Assembly (NCBI RefSeq): GCF_022603395.1
Contig: NZ_JAIBKA010000007.1
Location: 1-64,000, forward strand
Origin: Desulfoferrobacter suflitae
GTDB taxonomy: Bacteria; Desulfobacterota; Syntrophobacteria; Syntrophobacterales; Syntrophobacteraceae
Direction: 5' to 3'
DNA length: 64,000 bases
This document shows, one piece after another, positions 42,205 through 52,554 of this stretch (positions are counted from its first letter, which is position 1; every line of letters begins with the position of its first letter). The notes beneath the pieces were generated by a model, which was given only the letters and a program-made list of their open reading frames with translations, was not told where the DNA came from and did no database searches. The position numbers and the translations under genes were made by a program.

Positions 42205-44810
42205 GATTCGGGCTCATTCAAGTTGCCCAGCTCCTGCCTCAGATATTGACCCGTCAGTGAAGCAGCGTGCTGCGCAACCTCCTCCGGAGTCCCGCAAACC
42301 ACAATCCGCCCTCCCCCCGCGCCTCCTTCGGGACCGAGATCAATGATGTGATCGGCTGTCTTGATTACATCCAGGTGATGTTCTATAACGATTACCGTAT
42401 GCCCCTTGTCGACCAGGCGCTGCAGTACATGGAGCAGCTTTCTAATGTCATCGAAGTGCAGACCGCTGGTGGGTTCATCGAGAATATAGAGGGTTTTTCC
42501 CGACGTTTTGAGGGAGAGTTCACCGGCGAGCTTGACCCTTTGGGCCTCGCCTCCCGAAAGGGTTGTAGCCGGCTGACCAAGCCGCAGGTAGCTCAAGCCC
42601 ACTTCCTGCATGGTGGCGAGCTTACGTCGAATTGCCGGGACGTTTTCAAACAGGCCGGCCGCTTCCTGCACGGTCATATCGAGGACATCGGCTATGGATG
42701 ATCCCTTGAAGAGAATATCGAGTGTTTCCCGATTGAAGCGGGTGCCTCCACACAGCGGACAGGTGACATAGACATCGGGCAAAAAAAACATATCAATCGT
42801 TTGAAACCCCTCGCCTTTGCAGGCTTCGCACCGCCCTCCACGAGCATTGAAAGAAAAACGACCGGCACTGTAGCCTCGCGCCCTGGATTCGGGGAGTCTG
42901 GCAAAGAGCCGGCGAATTAACGAAAACAAGCCGGTATGGGTTGCTGGAATGGATCGAGGAGTTCTGCCAAGGGGTGATTGATCAACCAGGATCACTTTCT
43001 GGATCTGTTCGACGCCCTCGACGGATTGCACAGGTGCGGGAGGGACTTTGCTGCGATAGATCTTCTGGGCGAGGCATTTGTAGAGCGTATCGAAAACCAG
43101 GGTACTTTTCCCGGAACCGGACACCCCGGTAACGCAGGTCAAACATCCCAGGGGAAAAGCAACGGAAATGTTGCGCAGATTGTGCCCGCTTGCCCCCTTC
43201 ACGTGCAGAGCACCATGGGCGAAAGGCGGGCGCCTGGAAGGCAGAGCGATCTTTTCACGCCCCGAGAGATATAATCCCGTCAAAGATTGAGGGGTTCGCG
43301 CCAGGCCTTGCGGAGGTCCGCAGTAGATCACTTCACCGCCCTGAGCTCCGGCGCCTGGCCCCATGTCCACCACATAGTCCGCCTGAGCAATAGTCTGCCT
43401 GTCATGTTCCACAACCACAAGCGAGTTTCCTCTGTCTCTCAGCCGCAGGAGGATGTCCAGGAGCCTGTTATGATCCCTCGGGTGGAGGCCAATGCTTGGT
43501 TCGTCCAACACATAGAGGACACCGGAGAGTTGGTTGCCGATCTGGTTTGCCAGTCGTATCCGTTGAGCCTCGCCGCCGGACAAGGTCGGCGCAGCTCGAT
43601 CCAGAGAGAGGTAGGCCAAGCCGAGTTGCTCTAGAAGACTGAGGCGATTGATCATCTCTTCGACTGGTCTGGCCGCCACTTGTTTTTGCGACGGTGTGAA
43701 ATGCAGGCTGGATAACCACGATTTGATGGTGGGAACGCTCAACCGGGATGCTTCTGCGATGCTTTTTCCGTCTAACAGGACCGAACGGGCAGTTTCATTG
43801 AGGCGGCTTCCCTTGCAGTGCGGACAGACGGGATCACGCTTTTCATGGTCCAGAAAATCCTGCAAATCATCCTCCACACCTGTGCTGCCCGATTTGCGCG
43901 CCGGGTGTGCTCTCTTTTTGGTCTCGCCGCCGGGGGGATCGTCTCGGCTCTCCCGGTGATATCCCAGCCCTTTGCACAAGGGGCACATTCCAGCCGGGTG
44001 CTGGAAGGAGAAAAGACCCAAAGTAAGTTCGGGGAATCCAGCTCCGCAAGCGACACATCGGAGTTCCTCACTGAACTGCTTCTCCTCGCCGTCAACCTGA
44101 GCGACCGACACTTTCCGGTCGCCCATCTTCAAAGCAACTTCCAACGACTCTGCAAGACGCCGTTCCCGCGAATCGTCAAGAATCAGTCTGTCCACCACAA
44201 GGTCGAGTCGGCAGGCGGGCCGCCGTGCAATCAAAGGTAGCGGATCGAGTTCGAAAACGCGTCCATCCAGTCGGATGCGGACAAAACCATCGCGCTGCAG
44301 TTTTTTCAGCTGGGTTGTGAGCTCGGATTCTTTCAGCTTACCCAGGGGAGCAAGTATCAGCAGGCGACTCCCAGGGGGCCATTGTTTGATATCCCCGATC
44401 ATGGCCGGAATGGTGTAGGCCTTAACGGGTATCTTACAGTGAGGACAGTACAGTGTGCCCACACGCAGGTAGAGCAGGCGAAGGTAATCATAGATTTCGG
44501 TGAGGGTGCCGACGGTAGACCTGGAACTGCGCTGCAGTCCTTTTTGCTCGATGGCCAGAGCCGGGCTCAATCCTTGAATTTCGTCCACATCGGGCGGATC
44601 CAGGCGGCGCGAAGACTGGCGTGCAAATGTTGACAGAGACTCCACATAGCGCCTCTGGCCTTCGGCGAAAAGGGTGTCAAAAGCTAAAGAAGATTTTCCC
44701 GACCCGCTCACCCCGGTAATGACGACCAAGCGATTGCGCGGGATGGACAGGGTGATGTTTTTGAGATTGTGCTGGCGGGCACCGTAAATGACTATCTGGT
44801 CCATGGGCAT
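42180..44810 (-). CDS. uvrA: Excinuclease ABC subunit A, shortened
   Basis: 876 residues, against about 940 usually. It has two ABC units: GVSGSGKSSL with LSGGEAQRIRL, and GVSGSGKSTL with LSGGEAQRVKL. Zinc modules are CVACG...CPLC and CEACKGEGF...CPLCGG. The UvrB-binding region is present. The segment between the first CPLCKGLG and CPHCKGSRLN, the insertion domain, is only about 60 residues. It recognises bulky lesions. Last gene of the rnj-ftsK-lolA-nadA-pdxA run. Confidence 0.92.
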   Translation of the reverse strand: MPMDQIVIYGARQHNLKNITLSIPRNRLVVITGVSGSGKSSLAFDTLFAEGQRRYVESLSTFARQSSRRLDPPDVDEIQGLSPALAIEQKGLQRSSRSTVGTLTEIYDYLRLLYLRVGTLYCPHCKIPVKAYTIPAMIGDIKQWPPGSRLLILAPLGKLKESELTTQLKKLQRDGFVRIRLDGRVFELDPLPLIARRPACRLDLVVDRLILDDSRERRLAESLEVALKMGDRKVSVAQVDGEEKQFSEELRCVACGAGFPELTLGLFSFQHPAGMCPLCKGLGYHRESRDDPPGGETKKRAHPARKSGSTGVEDDLQDFLDHEKRDPVCPHCKGSRLNETARSVLLDGKSIAEASRLSVPTIKSWLSSLHFTPSQKQVAARPVEEMINRLSLLEQLGLAYLSLDRAAPTLSGGEAQRIRLANQIGNQLSGVLYVLDEPSIGLHPRDHNRLLDILLRLRDRGNSLVVVEHDRQTIAQADYVVDMGPGAGAQGGEVIYCGPPQGLARTPQSLTGLYLSGREKIALPSRRPPFAHGALHVKGASGHNLRNISVAFPLGCLTCVTGVSGSGKSTLVFDTLYKCLAQKIYRSKVPPAPVQSVEGVEQIQKVILVDQSPLGRTPRSIPATHTGLFSLIRRLFARLPESRARGYSAGRFSFNARGGRCEACKGEGFQTIDMFFLPDVYVTCPLCGGTRFNRETLDILFKGSSIADVLDMTVQEAAGLFENVPAIRRKLATMQEVGLSYLRLGQPATTLSGGEAQRVKLAGELSLKTSGKTLYILDEPTSGLHFDDIRKLLHVLQRLVDKGHTVIVIEHHLDVIKTADHIIDLGPEGGAGGGRIVVCGTPEEVAQHAASLTGQYLRQELGNLNEPESYPPEERW

Positions 44811-44887
44811 GTTGTATTGTTTCTACATCCGGCTCAACTTCGCCACAGAGGATAATGTGTCCCCATTTTTTATCAGATGGGGCGGTG

Positions 44888-45916
44888 TCATTGCCCGCAA
44901 AAACGATTTTTTGCCAGCAGACCGGCCATTCGCACAGCCGCCTGCAGGCTTCCAGCGTGTGCCTTGCCTGTGCCCACAAGATCATAGGCAGTGCCATGAT
45001 CCACCGACGTCCGGATGATGGGCAATCCCAGGGTGACATTCACGGCATCATGAAAATGCACCAGCTTAATGGGAATGAGTCCCTGGTCATGGTACATGGC
45101 GACCACCGCATCGAATTCGCCATGCAACGCACGATAGAAAAGAGTATCAGCGGGATACGGGCCGCTCACGGTAAAATCCGTTTCACTGAACGACTCGACA
45201 ACGGGTTCGATGGTTTCCAGCTCTTCACTTCCGAATCTGCCCGCTTCTCCCGCATGGGGATTGAGGGCGGCAACAGCGAGATGCGGGGCGGCCATGGCAA
45301 AATCACGCAGCAATGCCCGGCCTGTTATTGCAATGACTGTGGTCAAGGCGCTCCTGTTGAGCACTCGGGGAACTTCGCCGAGGGCCATGTGGATGGTGGC
45401 CAAAGCCACCTTCAATTTGGGTCCTGCCAGCAGCATGACGGCGTTTTCGGCTTGAGTCAGATCCTTGAGGAATTCGGTATGCCCTGGAAAGGGAAAGCCG
45501 CACTGGTGCAAATTTGTTTTGTGAATCGGGCACGTGCAAATGGCCTGAACTTTCCCCTGCAAGGCGAGTTCTGCCGCCACTTCGATGTATTGAACCGAGG
45601 CCCGGGAAGCGTCTTCCGAAGGATGCCCGTAAGCCAGGTCAGACCAGGTGAGCTCACAAGGCGCCATTACAGGGATGCGCGGAGCCATTGCGCTCAATTC
45701 CTGTACATCTTGAATCAACGCGAACTTGCGCGGAGCACCCAGCAAGTCGGCAGCTCGTTCGAGTGCCCGGGGATCACCCACAATGAGCGGAACAAAATCC
45801 TCTGCAGCCGAGTGCAGCAGGAACGTCTTGACCAAAATCTCCGGGCCTATCCCACACGGGTCGCCCATGGTAACGGCTATGATCGGACGGCTCACCGAAG
45901 CGCGATTGTCAACCAT
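44888..45916 (-). CDS. pdxA: 4-hydroxythreonine-4-phosphate dehydrogenase
   Basis: 342 residues. It acts in the DXP-dependent vitamin B6 pathway. ITMGDPCGIGPEI, the metal His in TCPIHKTNLHQCGFPFPGHT, AALNPHAGEAGRFG, and MYHDQGLIPIKL are family signatures. It begins 6 nt after nadA. Confidence 0.95.
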   Translation of the reverse strand: MVDNRASVSRPIIAVTMGDPCGIGPEILVKTFLLHSAAEDFVPLIVGDPRALERAADLLGAPRKFALIQDVQELSAMAPRIPVMAPCELTWSDLAYGHPSEDASRASVQYIEVAAELALQGKVQAICTCPIHKTNLHQCGFPFPGHTEFLKDLTQAENAVMLLAGPKLKVALATIHMALGEVPRVLNRSALTTVIAITGRALLRDFAMAAPHLAVAALNPHAGEAGRFGSEELETIEPVVESFSETDFTVSGPYPADTLFYRALHGEFDAVVAMYHDQGLIPIKLVHFHDAVNVTLGLPIIRTSVDHGTAYDLVGTGKAHAGSLQAAVRMAGLLAKNRFCGQ

Positions 45917-45922
45917 GATCGG

Positions 45923-46831
45923 TTATCTCACCGCCAGCATTTTTTCGACGGCCCCCAGCGCCCTGATGCGGATCGCTTCGGGCACCGTGATTCTCGGTTC
46001 CAGAGTCTGGAGCGAGTTGATGACGTCGTGTAACGAGGTCTTTTTCATATCGGCACACACCAGACGGTCGGACGCAGGATAGAACCGCTTCTCAGGATTT
46101 TGCCGCCGCATAGGATACAGTATGCCCTTTTCCGTCCCGATGATAAACGACTTGTGAGGTGATTCGGTTACGTATCGAAGCATTCCGGATGTGCTCTGGA
46201 CGTGATCGGCAAGATCCAGCACCTCGGGGCGGCACTCGGGATGAGCCAGAAACAGGGCATCAGGGTGCTCCGCCTTGCGCTGCCGCACCTGCTCCGCCCT
46301 CAGTTCGTGATGTATGGGGCAGTAGCCATGCCAGTAGTACACCTGCTTTTGTGTATGACGGGCTGTATACTTGGCCAGATTTTGATCCGGCGCCATGTAA
46401 ACGGAGTCCTCCTTGCAAAATGATTCCACCACCCGAATCGAGTTGGCCGAGGTGCAGCAGACAGTGCTTTCGGCTTTGACTGCCGCAGTCGAATTCACAT
46501 AAGTGATAATCGGCGTCCCGGGATACTGACGTTTGATGCCGACCATGTCTTCAGCAGTAATCATGTCGGCCATCGGACAGCCGGCATCCGGCCGGGGCAA
46601 AATGACTCTCTTGTCGGGATTGAGAATTGCGGCTGTTTCCGCCATGAACGCCACGCCACAGAAAACAATCACCTGAGCCGTCGTGGAAGCAGCCTGACGG
46701 CTCAGTTCTAAAGAATCCCCCGTTAGATCGGCAATATCCTGGATCTCCGGGGGTTGATAATTATGCGCGAGAACTATTGCTCGTTTTTCTTCTTTCAATT
46801 TGAGGATCAGGTCCCTGCCATCCATCGTCAT
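45923..46831 (-). CDS. nadA: Quinolinate synthase A
   Basis: 302 residues. It condenses iminoaspartate with DHAP to quinolinate using a [4Fe-4S] cluster. AHNYQPPEIQDIAD, VVFCGVAFMAE-type and VCCTSANS, and HPECRPEVLDLAD carry the conserved His and Cys residues. nadB is not in the window. Confidence 0.95.
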   Translation of the reverse strand: MTMDGRDLILKLKEEKRAIVLAHNYQPPEIQDIADLTGDSLELSRQAASTTAQVIVFCGVAFMAETAAILNPDKRVILPRPDAGCPMADMITAEDMVGIKRQYPGTPIITYVNSTAAVKAESTVCCTSANSIRVVESFCKEDSVYMAPDQNLAKYTARHTQKQVYYWHGYCPIHHELRAEQVRQRKAEHPDALFLAHPECRPEVLDLADHVQSTSGMLRYVTESPHKSFIIGTEKGILYPMRRQNPEKRFYPASDRLVCADMKKTSLHDVINSLQTLEPRITVPEAIRIRALGAVEKMLAVR

Positions 46832-46846
46832 CGATCATAAACCTTT

Positions 46847-47584
46847 CTATGGGTGCAAAAGCTTGGCTTTCAGCCTGTCTATCTCTGCTTGCGGCAACTC
46901 CCGCCCCTCGGTGTCGACAACCAGGGTTGAGGGCGGGATGCTTAGCTGAAACAATTGGGACTTGAGGTTGGGAGCGGGTTTTTGCCCTTTGAGCATGATC
47001 AGATTGGTGTTTGCCAGCGCATCCTGGGTTTCCACCCGGTCGATCTGATACGTCTTGAGGTCTATCCACAACCGCAGTTGTTTTATGTTGGGATCTTCTT
47101 TTTTCGGAACGAGCTTCAGCACGGCCGTTGTCAAACTCGACTTGGTGTGCTCCAGACTCACTTCAAAATGCTTCTGCAGGCCACTAATGCCGTCAAAAAA
47201 AGTCTGAGCCAGCGGCGATTCGAAAAATGCCTTGGAATCAAACAGTGAAATCTGCCGCTCCGACGGCACATAAAGCCATGCCAAGCCATCGTTGGCCACA
47301 AAGACCTGAGGTTCGGGCGCCTTGTATTCCCAGCGCATCTGCCGGGGTTTCTGATAGTAGAGCACTCCCGACGCCTCGGTCGTGATGGTGTTGGTGGCAG
47401 CCGAGGTAGTCAGCTGCAGGAAATCCGCGGTGAAGCCTTTGAGCCCTTGGTAATGCGACTCCGATCTTCTCAGGATTTCCCCCATGGAAAGGGAGGAGTC
47501 GGCATAACAGGCCGGTTTGTCAGGCAGCACCGAGATACAGGCAAAAAATACGGTCATGATAGATAATAGACGATGTTTTTTCAT
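46847..47584 (-). CDS. lolA: Outer-membrane lipoprotein carrier LolA
   Basis: About 245 residues with a signal peptide (MKKHRLLSIMTVFFACISVL). The LolA pattern is visible: YQGLKGFTADFLQ, GVLYYQKPRQMRWEYKAPEP, and LWIDLKTYQIDRVE. An ATG 18 nt earlier is possible. It shuttles lipoproteins through the periplasm. Confidence 0.88.
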   Translation of the reverse strand: MKKHRLLSIMTVFFACISVLPDKPACYADSSLSMGEILRRSESHYQGLKGFTADFLQLTTSAATNTITTEASGVLYYQKPRQMRWEYKAPEPQVFVANDGLAWLYVPSERQISLFDSKAFFESPLAQTFFDGISGLQKHFEVSLEHTKSSLTTAVLKLVPKKEDPNIKQLRLWIDLKTYQIDRVETQDALANTNLIMLKGQKPAPNLKSQLFQLSIPPSTLVVDTEGRELPQAEIDRLKAKLLHP

Positions 47585-47609
47585 GTTCGATTTTCTCATC
47601 ATGTTGAAT

Positions 47610-49856
47610 TCAAGGGGTTTTGACAGTCAAAACTTCACGCGGTTTAACTCCGTCAGAGGGCCCCACAATCCCCTGCTGCTCCATGACCTCGATCATACGG
47701 GCCGCTCTATTGTACCCCACCCGGAGTCTCCTTTGCAGCATGGAGATCGAAGCTTGTCGAGTTTCGAGGACCAGCTGAACCGCTTCGTCGTATTTTTCAT
47801 CCAAATCCTCTTCGCTCAATTCATCGAGGGAGGACTCTTCCTGGAAATTTACCCGATCACGCAAAGGATCCTCTCTGATCTGCTGCATCCGCCAGAATTG
47901 TGTGAGACGCTGTACCTCGGCTTCAGAAACAAATGCCCCGTGAATGCGTTGCAGCTTGGCGGTACCGGGAGGCAGAAACAGCATATCTCCTGAACCGAGC
48001 AGGCTTTCAGCACCGGAGTTATCCAAGATGGTTCTCGAGTCGATGCGCGAGGAAACCTGAAAGGAAATTCGCGTGGGGATATTGGCTTTAATGATCCCGG
48101 TGAGAACGTCTACGGACGGACGTTGAGTTGCGAGAATCAAGTGAATCCCGGCGGCTCGCGCCATTTGGGCAAGCCGAATGATGGACTCTTCCACCTCCCG
48201 GGAAGCAACCATCATGAGGTCCGCCAGTTCGTCTATGACGATGACCGTATAAGGCAGATGATGATGCGCGAGGCCGCTGCCTTCATCACCGGCGGCATGA
48301 TTCTCCCGCACGGCCTTGCCGATTTCCTTGGCAAAGACTTTGTTGTAGCTCTCGATGTTGCGTACGTTCTTGTCAGCCAGCAGCTTGTAGCGCAGCTCCA
48401 TTTCCTGAACCGCCCAGCGCAACGCTTTTGTTGCCAGTTTGGCATCGGTTACCACCGGATGAATGAGGTGAGGAATGCCCTCATAGCTATTGAGCTCGAT
48501 GCGCTTGGGATCGATGAGCAGCAGGCGCACATCATCGGGCGTGTTGCGGTAGAGCAGGCTGCTCAGTATGGTATTGATACCGACACTCTTGCCGGTGCCG
48601 GTTGCCCCGGCAATGAGCAAATGGGGCATTTTGGCCAGATTGGCCGCCACCGGCTGGCCCGTCGTGTCCTGGCCCAGGGCCATGGTGAGGGGAGCGGTCG
48701 AAGCGCAGAACACTTCCGACTCAAGGACGGCACGTATCGACACCAATTCCCTTCTTTGATTGGGGATCTCGATGCCTATTGCAGCCTTACCGGGTATCGG
48801 GGCGACCACGCGAATGCTGATGGCCTTGAGGGCCATGGAAAGGTCGTCGGAGAGGCCGACGATCCGACTGATTTTAATGCCCGGAGCCGGAGTGTATTCG
48901 TACATGGTGATGACCGGTCCGGGGCAAATTCCCGTCACTTTCCCCTGAACACCGAAGTCCGCCAGCTTTTGCTCCAAAATCGCCGAATTCTCTTCCAGTT
49001 TTTTCCAGTTCGGTTTGTGACTTTCTATCTGATAGTTGTCCAGGATATCCAGCGAAGGCAGAGCATATTGGCCGGGGTGGTTCGTTTGCGGACTCAACGC
49101 CGCCCCTTTCTCAACCATCCGGACCGAAGGCATAATCGGCAGAATTGGCTCTTGCACCGGTTCGGCAGCAGAAGACTCCGCCTGCACATGGGTGATACGC
49201 TTCAACGTCGGAGAAGATACCGGTGGTGCCTCAGCCTGCCGCAGGGCAGATCGACGCAGGAGCTGTTGAACCCATTGCGTGAAGCTGCGTCTGCCGTTTT
49301 GTAAAACCTTGGCCGTCCAGCTGAGGGTCGCCTGCAAAGAAAATGGAGTGGCCAGCAGCAGGGATATGAGAAAAACACCGACCAGCAGCACATGGGCGCC
49401 CACTTCATGGAGTCTCGTGACCATGGTTGCGGCGATCAGCAATCCAATCCAGCCTCCTGACCTGATTTCCTGCCCGAAAATGTGCACCACCGGATAGTGT
49501 ATGGACAGCAGCGATACGCCGCTCAAAAGCAGCAGCACAGCACCCAGCAACTGCAGTCGGCCGTAATTTATTGTTGCCTGCCCCCGAAATAACAACCAGC
49601 TGACCCAGAAACCGGCGAGAGGAATTCCATACGCGCCGATGCCCAACAAAAAGTACAGAATCCACGCCAGGTTGGCACCCGGGAAACCGATCCAGTTGGC
49701 AGAAGGCTGCTCAGTCGATGATGCGTTGAAAAGGGTCAGGTCGGAGGAATGGAATGAGAGCAGACTGAAGAAGACCAATAACGTGGGTATCGCCACACAT
49801 ACGGCCCAAATCTCATGCTTCTTCTGGTCCACCGAAACAATCCTCCCATCTTCCAT
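47610..49856 (-). CDS. ftsK: DNA translocase FtsK
   Basis: About 748 residues. Four membrane helices (about 20-180), a linker, then the motor: AGATGTGKSVGINTIL (Walker A), VIVIDELADLMM (Walker B), and ATQRPSVDVLTGIIKANIPT. The C-terminal gamma domain (ASISMLQRRLRVGYNRAARM) reads KOPS. A GTG at 49832 with GGGAGG 9 nt upstream may be the true start. It pumps DNA at the division septum. Confidence 0.94.
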   Translation of the reverse strand: MEDGRIVSVDQKKHEIWAVCVAIPTLLVFFSLLSFHSSDLTLFNASSTEQPSANWIGFPGANLAWILYFLLGIGAYGIPLAGFWVSWLLFRGQATINYGRLQLLGAVLLLLSGVSLLSIHYPVVHIFGQEIRSGGWIGLLIAATMVTRLHEVGAHVLLVGVFLISLLLATPFSLQATLSWTAKVLQNGRRSFTQWVQQLLRRSALRQAEAPPVSSPTLKRITHVQAESSAAEPVQEPILPIMPSVRMVEKGAALSPQTNHPGQYALPSLDILDNYQIESHKPNWKKLEENSAILEQKLADFGVQGKVTGICPGPVITMYEYTPAPGIKISRIVGLSDDLSMALKAISIRVVAPIPGKAAIGIEIPNQRRELVSIRAVLESEVFCASTAPLTMALGQDTTGQPVAANLAKMPHLLIAGATGTGKSVGINTILSSLLYRNTPDDVRLLLIDPKRIELNSYEGIPHLIHPVVTDAKLATKALRWAVQEMELRYKLLADKNVRNIESYNKVFAKEIGKAVRENHAAGDEGSGLAHHHLPYTVIVIDELADLMMVASREVEESIIRLAQMARAAGIHLILATQRPSVDVLTGIIKANIPTRISFQVSSRIDSRTILDNSGAESLLGSGDMLFLPPGTAKLQRIHGAFVSEAEVQRLTQFWRMQQIREDPLRDRVNFQEESSLDELSEEDLDEKYDEAVQLVLETRQASISMLQRRLRVGYNRAARMIEVMEQQGIVGPSDGVKPREVLTVKTP

Positions 49857-50075
49857 CTCATCACAAAGCAAGTACAACAGCCCCACGCAGTGATCTTCCC
49901 TTGCTCCTGCGGATGAACTGTACCCAAAAGAGACTCTGCCCGCCATCCAGGGCCTTTGGTGGGCATAGTCCGCCCCCTCAACGAGGGGTGTGATCACACC
50001 GGTGGGTGATCCAAATCTCACCCCAAACCCATCGCCTCAAGGAGAGAGAGGAATCCACCAGTCTCGGACAACCTC

Positions 50076-51749
50076 CTAAACGTCAATTACGATCGGATAA
50101 ATAAACGGACGGCGTTCCAGGACCCTGTTGAAAAAGCGTTTGAGCTCTCTTCGAATATCGGCCTGAAGGTCGGCGGGATCAAATTCAAAACCCTGATCGA
50201 GCAGTTTGTCAAAAACCTCGAGCACCACACACTGCGCCTCATCGAGGATCTCCGGCTTGATGTCTTCCAGGATAAATCCCCGGGTGAAAATATCCGGTCC
50301 GCTCAAGATCTCTTTGGTTTCTTTGTCGATCACAAGCGAGGTCACCACCAGGCCATCCTCGGCAAGATGCTTGCGGTCCCGCAAGACCAGACCACCGACG
50401 TCCCCGACCCCTTTTCCATCCACAAACACCCTGCCTGTTTCCACTCTCTCTTCAATGGCAGCCCCATAATCCGAAAACGTCACAACATCACCATTGACCG
50501 GAAGCAGGCAGTTGTCCGGAGGTATTCCCATAGTTACAGCCAGCTGCCGATGTTTCACCAGGTGTCGATACTCGCCATGCACCGGGACAAAATAACGGGG
50601 CCGAACAACATTGATCATCGCTTTCAACTCTTCGCGATAGGCATGCCCCGAAACATGAATATCACTCACCTGTTCATGGATGACCTCGGCTCCCAATCGG
50701 TACAAATGATTTATAATTTTTTGGATGGCCCGCTCATTCCCGGGGATGAACTTGGACGAAAGAATGATGGTGTCGGCGGGCTTCACTTTCAATTTTCTGT
50801 GGTCGTTGAAGGCCATGCGGGTCAGGGCACTCATGGGCTCACCCTGACTGCCCGTGGTGAGCATCAGGACCTGGCAATCCTGGAGGCGTGAAAGATCCTG
50901 GAAACCGATTTCTTCTTCCGCGGGGAAATTCAGGTAGCCCAGTTCCCTGGCTATGCGCACATTGATCAGCATGGATTTCCCATTGAGGAGTACCTTACGA
51001 TCGAATTCCCGGGCCAACTGAATGACCTGTTGGATACGGTGCAGATTGCTCGCAAAAACCGCCACGATTATGCGGCCGGTTCTCTCCTGAAAAATTTGTC
51101 TCAGTGTCTTGCCCACATCTTTTTCAGATAGCGTATAGCCTTCTCTTTCAACATTGGTTGAATCAGAAAAAAGAGCCAGTACGCCCTCCTCGCCATAAGC
51201 ACCGAACCTGGCCATATCAAGCTGTCTGCCATCAATGGGAGTGTGATCGATCTTGAAATCTCCCGAATGGACCAGTATGCCCACCGGGGTGCGTATGGCA
51301 AGCCCCACACAGTCGGGAATGCTGTGGCAGATCTGGATGAACTCAATGGCATAGACCCCAACGGTGATCTTTTGTCGCGCACTCACCTGGATGAGTTGAG
51401 ATCGTTCCAGGAGGCCATGCTCTTTGAGCTTCTCCCGAATTAGGGCAACGGTGAGGGCAGTGGCATAGATGGGAATGCTAAATTCCCTCAGCAGAAAGGG
51501 GATCGCACCGATGTGATCTTCATGGCCGTGGGTGACAATGAGCGCCCGCAGACGATGGCGATTGACCCGCAAATAGGTGAAGTCGGGAATGACAATGTCA
51601 ATGCCCAACATGTCATCTTCAGGAAACATCAAGCCCGCATCGATCACAATGATGTCTTCGCCACACTCGACGGCCATCATGTTGAGCCCGATTTCGCCCA
51701 GTCCGCCCAGGGGAATGACCTTCACCCGGGCAGGTAAAATGCTCTTCAT
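50076..51749 (-). CDS. rnj: Ribonuclease J
   Basis: 557 residues of the beta-CASP metallo-beta-lactamase family. The metal motif THGHEDHIGAIPFLL, VHSGDFKIDHTP, and the beta-CASP HVSGHAYREELKAMINVVRP are present. It is a 5' exo- and endoribonuclease. Co-occurrence with RNase G shows a mixed RNA-decay set. Confidence 0.94.
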   Translation of the reverse strand: MKSILPARVKVIPLGGLGEIGLNMMAVECGEDIIVIDAGLMFPEDDMLGIDIVIPDFTYLRVNRHRLRALIVTHGHEDHIGAIPFLLREFSIPIYATALTVALIREKLKEHGLLERSQLIQVSARQKITVGVYAIEFIQICHSIPDCVGLAIRTPVGILVHSGDFKIDHTPIDGRQLDMARFGAYGEEGVLALFSDSTNVEREGYTLSEKDVGKTLRQIFQERTGRIIVAVFASNLHRIQQVIQLAREFDRKVLLNGKSMLINVRIARELGYLNFPAEEEIGFQDLSRLQDCQVLMLTTGSQGEPMSALTRMAFNDHRKLKVKPADTIILSSKFIPGNERAIQKIINHLYRLGAEVIHEQVSDIHVSGHAYREELKAMINVVRPRYFVPVHGEYRHLVKHRQLAVTMGIPPDNCLLPVNGDVVTFSDYGAAIEERVETGRVFVDGKGVGDVGGLVLRDRKHLAEDGLVVTSLVIDKETKEILSGPDIFTRGFILEDIKPEILDEAQCVVLEVFDKLLDQGFEFDPADLQADIRRELKRFFNRVLERRPFIYPIVIDV

Positions 51750-51810
51750 ACTCTCCTGCCTATGCGGATCCGTTCCTCCGACTCCATGTTAGCTGAGCCG
51801 CACTTTGCGT

Positions 51811-52554
51811 CTAGAATTCATTAGTCGGCAACAGTCCGCCTTCGCCCTTAGTCAAATTGGCGCGGATGGCTTCTCGCACGGCTGCAATCAACTGATCGCG
51901 CTGCTTTGTGCTCAGTCCGGCTGTAGGAATTGGTCTGCCAATGGTCATCCGGATGACTCCCGGGCGGATATTCCAGTCGCCTTGTTTGGGAAGGATGCGG
52001 TACGATCCGCTGATACTGATTGGAACAATAGGTTGCTGGGATTGGATCGCCAGAATGAATCCGCCCTTTTTGAACGCCTGCATTACTCCATCAGTACTGC
52101 GGGTCCCTTCAGGAAAAATAACCACCGAGATCCCATCTCTGACTCGACCGGCCGCCTCACTGATGCTTTCAAACGCCTGCCTGCGATCCTTGCGGTTGAT
52201 GGGAATATAGCCAATGGAACCCATCGCGTGCCCCAAAATGGGAATCCTGAACAATTCCTGTTTGGCCAGCCAGCGGAATTGCACCGGCAATTTGCCCAGG
52301 ATAGCAAATATATCAAACCAGCTCTGATGATTTGCGGCGTACACATAGGAAGCGCTTACATCGATATTGTTCAGTCCGGAAAGCTTGACGGTCACCCCCG
52401 CTCCCCACAAATTGACGTTACCCCACAGCCTTCCCACCTTATGGGCAAGTCCCTGATTTCTGGTGATGTAGGCAACCACTACCGCGGCTATCCCAAGCAG
52501 GAAGGTGGATAAAAAAAGGCAGACATAAAAGAAAAGCGAACGAAGTAACTGCAT
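51811..52554 (-). CDS. plsC: 1-acyl-sn-glycerol-3-phosphate acyltransferase
   Basis: 247 residues with an N-terminal membrane anchor (YVCLFLSTFLLGIAAVVVAY), the catalytic NHQSWFD (HX4D), and VVIFPEGTRS. It makes phosphatidic acid from lysophosphatidic acid. First gene of the leftward run ending at uvrA. Confidence 0.92.
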   Translation of the reverse strand: MQLLRSLFFYVCLFLSTFLLGIAAVVVAYITRNQGLAHKVGRLWGNVNLWGAGVTVKLSGLNNIDVSASYVYAANHQSWFDIFAILGKLPVQFRWLAKQELFRIPILGHAMGSIGYIPINRKDRRQAFESISEAAGRVRDGISVVIFPEGTRSTDGVMQAFKKGGFILAIQSQQPIVPISISGSYRILPKQGDWNIRPGVIRMTIGRPIPTAGLSTKQRDQLIAAVREAIRANLTKGEGGLLPTNEF

